From contig JBBQKU010000004.1 in assembly GCA_038327195.1 (NCBI GenBank), forward strand, positions 1-64,000: DNA of 64,000 nucleotides. The letters run 5' to 3'. This DNA comes from UBA4416 sp038327195 (GTDB lineage Bacteria > Bacteroidota > Bacteroidia > B-17B0 > Aurantibacillaceae). Positions within the stretch are counted from its first letter, which is position 1, and each line of letters starts with the position of its first letter. The position numbers were made by a program, and so were the translations under genes. The notes beneath the pieces were generated by a model, which did not search any database, was not told the origin of the DNA, and saw only the letters and a list, made by a program, of their open reading frames with translations. Below, one piece after another: positions 60,095-64,000 of the stretch.

Positions 60095-61325
60095 GTTAGT
60101 ATTATATATTCAGCAATTTAGAGACTTTTGTTTTATTTTTTTATTTACATTTCCTATTTTTTCATTAAAGATTATTACAATGAGTTTTGTTGTTTTTTCT
60201 ATTTTAACTCTTTTTCTGTTTTTAATTGAAAGACCTAATTTGATAAAGAAAGATTTGTTTTTATACATATTATTTATTTTACCATTTCTTCCTTATTTGT
60301 TTGAATTTTGTTTTTTTTCAAGCAATTCTCTGATTAGGTTTGAACTTGAAAAGAAAACGCTATTCTTTATTGCCCCAGTTATTTTTTATATAAGTTCGTT
60401 ATTAAGGAAATCCCTGAGTTATTTTTCCGCATTAAAAACATATGTAATTTCAGTTTCAATTTTTTCCATTTTAAATTTCAGTATTTTATTTTTTTCCGGC
60501 ATTATGTTTTCAAATAGTGCTTATTTAAATGGTTCGTACGAATTGAGAACCTTTTTCGAAAAAATTTCAGGATTACATCCTACTTATTATGGCTTATTTA
60601 GCACAACAGCGACACTTTTTATAATCTTTTATTTTCATAAATTTTCACGAAACATCAAATTCATTTTAGTGTTTTTTCTTTTTTTTAATATTTTATTAGG
60701 GTTTTTAATTGCTTCTAAAATGCCGTTAATTATTTTAATTTTTGGATTATTTTATTTAACGTATCTTAAATCGAAATCGAAACTCCAATTTGTAGGTATA
60801 CTTATAGTGATTTTAAGTTGCTTATTTTTTCTGTCAAATATTCTTCCATCATTTCATAGTAGAGTATCGGAAACAATAAATTTTTATTCAAACCCTGGTG
60901 TAAATAATACTTTAATTGAGCGCAATGCCATTTTATTTTGCAGTAAAGCTGTTTTTTGGCAAGATTTTTTTACTGGTGTTGGCGCAAGAAATTCTCAATT
61001 TCTATTAGATTATTGTTATTTATATTTTGGTTTTAGCAAAGGTTTTGTATCCCATTTTAATTCACATAATCAATTCTTAACGCTAGGCATTTCATATGGC
61101 ATAGGTGTTGTTTTTCTTTTTGTTAGTCTGTTTGGAATATTGTTCTACAAACTTAGGAACAATAAAACTGCTATTATTTTTCTTTTTTCATCATTTGTAA
61201 TTATGCTAACAGAATCCATTCTTGAAAGACAAATTGGTGTTTATTTTTTCTTGTTTTTAAGTTTACTCTTTATACAGGCAGTTAAGAATACAAATAATCA
61301 TTCTGTATTAGGCAACACCAAATAA
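60087..61325 (+). CDS. O-antigen ligase/polymerase family protein (Wzy/WaaL-like)
   Basis: 412 residues with about eleven transmembrane segments and a large periplasmic loop near residues 260-330 that contains HSRVSETINFY, VGARNSQFLLDYC and HFNSHNQFLTLGISYG, as in the Wzy_C/O-antigen ligase family. It may polymerise or ligate the polysaccharide made by the locus. It follows the two GT4 genes with an 8-base overlap and is convergent with the GH18 gene. Confidence 0.85.
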   Translation: MDKLVLYIQQFRDFCFIFLFTFPIFSLKIITMSFVVFSILTLFLFLIERPNLIKKDLFLYILFILPFLPYLFEFCFFSSNSLIRFELEKKTLFFIAPVIFYISSLLRKSLSYFSALKTYVISVSIFSILNFSILFFSGIMFSNSAYLNGSYELRTFFEKISGLHPTYYGLFSTTATLFIIFYFHKFSRNIKFILVFFLFFNILLGFLIASKMPLIILIFGLFYLTYLKSKSKLQFVGILIVILSCLFFLSNILPSFHSRVSETINFYSNPGVNNTLIERNAILFCSKAVFWQDFFTGVGARNSQFLLDYCYLYFGFSKGFVSHFNSHNQFLTLGISYGIGVVFLFVSLFGILFYKLRNNKTAIIFLFSSFVIMLTESILERQIGVYFFLFLSLLFIQAVKNTNNHSVLGNTK

Positions 61326-61333
61326 GTTGAATA

Positions 61334-64000
61334 TTATTCTACTATCAATTTTCTAGTTAATTCTCTATTTGACAAATTAAATTTTATTAGATAGATCCCT
61401 TTGCTTAATTGTAATTGGTCGCAGTTAATTTCAGTTGTATTTATTCCATCAATTATATTTAATGTTTTTTCTTCAATCAATTTCCCATGCATGTCAGATA
61501 AAGTATAATACAGCTTCTCGTTTTTGCTTGCTATCAGTCTAATCGTTGTAATGTTGGTTGTTGGATTAGGATAAATTGATAATTGATTAAGGATGCTGGC
61601 TTCATTTATCCCAGTTGGTGTTAGATACAATATTCCATCACTAACGGTACTATCACTCATAAGACCTGCGCCGTTAATCGATTTAACCGATATAAAATAT
61701 TTTTGATTATTAATTAATGTTAATCCTAATTCTGATGAGCTAGTACTTAAGCCATTCGTTGTCCAATTTATTATCTCTTTTCCTCCAGGAGTTGTACCAA
61801 TAGAATAAAAGTAATTTGTCACCCCTGAATTTGTATCTTTTGCTGTAGTGTAATTTAAGTCTAGTTGAGAAATAATGAATGTTGTATCCTTGTCAATAGT
61901 CACGCCATCATTTACAATAGTAGATTTTATCGGAGGTGTCCAATCAATATCAACTAAGTTAGAATTAATAAGAGAAAAATTATCGGCCATATCTTTTGTA
62001 ATACTACTTATTTTTCCTGATGATATGGTTGGATAAACATTTTCGTTTCGTAAATCATTGGTGCTCGAACTGCCTACTAATATTGTATTAGATGCTGCCC
62101 TCGAGCGAAACACTTTAAAGTCATCAACTGTAAATTTACTATTCCCACTCCTAACCGACACCCCAATGCCACTCGAAAAAGGCGTAGTGTCAACCCATGA
62201 CGTTACAAAAACATTATTTATCCATAATTTTAATTCACCACTTATTCTATCAAACGTTATTTTATAATCATAAGTTGTATTAACTACTATTGTAAAACTA
62301 ACGGTTTGTACTATGTTAAGTGTGTTTGATATGACTTCGTATAATTCAATAGTTCCCTGATCTGGTCGCATCCAAACTAAATAACTATTTCCTCTATTTG
62401 TTAAGCTAGGGGCATCGCTAAAAATGTGTATTCCCGCTCTGCGGTTTACACCTGCGCCACTTATATTGCCTTTAAAATTATATAAATATCGGTTTGATAA
62501 ACTTTGTGTTACTATTGCGTAAAGATTTGTATTGCCGTTTGCATCATCCGTTTGTGTTAATGAACTTGAGCTTATACTCCATATTCCAGAAGCATTTGTC
62601 CAATCACTATTAATTGATGTTGTATTAAAATCATCATTAAAAAATCCTCTTACACCATTTGCCCTCCAATCAATTCCATTGTAATAAGTTGGTTGATAGA
62701 AACTTTTTTCAATTCCAACACCACCAACATTATCTGCATCTGTATATGTTGCAGTAAAGTCTTGTGTTATCCAGCCACTTGGCACATTTACTTGAGTAGT
62801 TGGACTTGTATTATCGCTTATGCAATTCCAAATTGCTTTAAAACCTGGTCTATTTGTAGTCGCATTTGATTTAAATTTTAATGTAATAGATGGATTAGTT
62901 GAATTAATAATCCCAGGACTCACTGTTCCGGTATATGCACCTAATAACGGCGAGCTGGTACTTGGCCCATCAAATAAATATAAAGAATCGTTTCCTGCTT
63001 GTAAATCAAATTGACTAAAAGTTAACCTGACTTTACTAGCGCCATCAGGAGAAATTGTGTATGCATAACTTTCATTATCATAATGATTTCTAGTTGGCCC
63101 ACCCATATCATAAATACTATCTGTGCATGATACAGTAGCACAAGTAGAAAACTTATCTTTTATAGCTTGCCAATAATCAGTGTAACCATCATCGTATCCA
63201 AGTGCCCATATGCCTATTCCTCCCAAGCCTCGTTGATTTACCATGTCGAATTTTCTACGCATACTATATGCATCATCAACGAAACACTGCCTATTTAATC
63301 CGCCACTTAAATATGAATAATAAGGATTGAAGCTATTGTTTTCCCAATGTTTATTCCCTAAAGAATAAATTGCGGGATTGTTCCTTACATAGGCATATGT
63401 TCTGGACGCTGTAAAACCTCCTGTAGTATTCGATGGCGCTGTGCTTCCAACTGTTTCCCATTCTCTACCGTACCAGGGCAAACCAAGTAGTAATTTAGAT
63501 TTTGTTGCCCCTAAATTTAAATAGTAAGTAATTGATTTTGACAACGTGTAATTGTAAGTTGTCTGAAAATTGTACAATGGAGCTTCTGGACCCGCTTGCG
63601 CAGAACCTGAATAGTAATAATCATAACCCATAATAATAAAATTATCTACAACAGCATTTAACGCCGGAATATCAAAAGTGGAACTCCAATCTACAGCATA
63701 AAGTGCCATTGTAACCTTATAACTTGGGTTTGCAGCATGAACTTGATTACACAAGTTTATCATAAAATTTTTAAATGGAATTTTATCAGCAGCCCCCATT
63801 CCCTCAAAATCAATATTAATTCCTTTTCCACCTCTTGTGGTTAGTAAATTTATGGCGTTTAAAATAAATGTATTTTGTGCGGATGCACTTGCCCAAAAGG
63901 TTGAATGACCACTAAACATAGTGGCGCAAAAATGTGCGCTTACACTATGGCTAATTGCTGCTGTTACAGCAGCACTTGTTGCCCAGGCAAATGATGTATT
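61334..64000 (-). CDS. GH18 family protein with CUB domain and T9SS tail, 5' end beyond window
   Basis: Over 888 residues, open at the right edge; the frame runs in from position 64000 without a stop, so the true start is outside. The order is: a GH18 (chitinase-like) barrel with SAHFCATMFSGHSTFWA and the catalytic segment GKGINIDFEGMGAAD, whose Glu is the proton donor (first two Asp of the classical DxxDxDxE are replaced, as in YaaH-type members); a CUB-like domain (YAYTISPDGASKVRLTFSQFDLQAGNDSLYLFDG); a GFFNDDF module followed by a lamin/LamG-like segment; an Fn3-like region; and a T9SS type A tail (YPNPTTNITTIRLIAS to TRKLIVE). It is probably a surface or secreted polysaccharide hydrolase acting on chitin or peptidoglycan. 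Confidence 0.9.
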   Translation of the reverse strand, partial: NTSFAWATSAAVTAAISHSVSAHFCATMFSGHSTFWASASAQNTFILNAINLLTTRGGKGINIDFEGMGAADKIPFKNFMINLCNQVHAANPSYKVTMALYAVDWSSTFDIPALNAVVDNFIIMGYDYYYSGSAQAGPEAPLYNFQTTYNYTLSKSITYYLNLGATKSKLLLGLPWYGREWETVGSTAPSNTTGGFTASRTYAYVRNNPAIYSLGNKHWENNSFNPYYSYLSGGLNRQCFVDDAYSMRRKFDMVNQRGLGGIGIWALGYDDGYTDYWQAIKDKFSTCATVSCTDSIYDMGGPTRNHYDNESYAYTISPDGASKVRLTFSQFDLQAGNDSLYLFDGPSTSSPLLGAYTGTVSPGIINSTNPSITLKFKSNATTNRPGFKAIWNCISDNTSPTTQVNVPSGWITQDFTATYTDADNVGGVGIEKSFYQPTYYNGIDWRANGVRGFFNDDFNTTSINSDWTNASGIWSISSSSLTQTDDANGNTNLYAIVTQSLSNRYLYNFKGNISGAGVNRRAGIHIFSDAPSLTNRGNSYLVWMRPDQGTIELYEVISNTLNIVQTVSFTIVVNTTYDYKITFDRISGELKLWINNVFVTSWVDTTPFSSGIGVSVRSGNSKFTVDDFKVFRSRAASNTILVGSSSTNDLRNENVYPTISSGKISSITKDMADNFSLINSNLVDIDWTPPIKSTIVNDGVTIDKDTTFIISQLDLNYTTAKDTNSGVTNYFYSIGTTPGGKEIINWTTNGLSTSSSELGLTLINNQKYFISVKSINGAGLMSDSTVSDGILYLTPTGINEASILNQLSIYPNPTTNITTIRLIASKNEKLYYTLSDMHGKLIEEKTLNIIDGINTTEINCDQLQLSKGIYLIKFNLSNRELTRKLIVE

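Noticed and set aside
1..64000. tRNA, rRNA, CRISPR, restriction-modification, toxin-antitoxin or defence genes
   Set aside because: I looked for the usual signatures and saw none; a dedicated search could still find small RNA genes.

Overview
The window is chromosomal DNA from an AT-rich member of the Bacteroidota. Five predicted proteins carry type IX secretion (T9SS, Por) C-terminal sorting sequences. There is a plain TonB-dependent receptor, a TamL-type BamA-like lipoprotein, an S46 dipeptidyl-peptidase and many DUFs typical of the phylum. Promoter-like sites follow the Bacteroidota pattern TTTG / TAnnTTTG. Menaquinone is probably made by the futalosine route (mqnC). I cannot place the organism below phylum from the sequence alone. 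I saw no tRNA, rRNA, CRISPR array, transposase or prophage.

Layout. 1-5.8 kb: 5'-complete but 3'-truncated icmF (B12-dependent acyl-CoA mutase), an M16 protease, a GxxExxY gene framed by imperfect inverted repeats, and an HD-hydrolase/CoaD fusion. 5.9-10.3 kb: a secreted subtilase, then a leftward two-gene operon (Cys-rich CWC/DUF5522 protein plus a T9SS-exported protein) behind a clear cobalamin riboswitch. 10.3-15.7 kb: TonB-dependent receptor, YigZ, a small secreted protein, an SDR and mqnC, all leftward. 15.7-16.2 kb: an intergenic region with copy 1 of a ~250-bp structured repeat. 16.2-27 kb: pbpC, pruA, an enoyl-CoA hydratase-like gene, and the pyruvate dehydrogenase genes pdhA and E2, which are separated by a four-helix-bundle gene inside a near-perfect 25-bp inverted repeat; cdd follows. 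27-33 kb: envelope proteins of unknown role, an orphan T9SS tail, rsmD-DUF3822 and a SpoU methyltransferase. 33-40.5 kb: tamL, copy 2 of the structured repeat, a small four-helix membrane protein, an S46 peptidase, a lipase and a thioesterase. 40.5-46 kb: a two-component system divergent from five rightward genes (two small haem lipoproteins, a DUF5777 barrel, YceI, and a T9SS protein with a haem motif). 46-48.3 kb: comB-like gene and gcvT. 48.3-61.3 kb: a surface polysaccharide locus with an ABC exporter, several glycosyltransferases, MBOAT/AlgJ-like O-acetylation proteins and an O-antigen ligase/polymerase. 61.3 kb to the end: a GH18-CUB-T9SS protein truncated by the right edge.

How the parts fit: icmF consumes adenosylcobalamin while the riboswitch operon probably serves B12 acquisition. 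The T9SS substrates, barrel proteins and the TonB-dependent receptor build the surface. The polysaccharide locus makes, acetylates and exports a glycan. The most interesting items are the structured repeat with a covarying stem, the two single-gene units framed by inverted repeats, the haem cluster with CX4CH, CX3CH and CX2CH motifs in successive haem proteins, and the B12 riboswitch operon.
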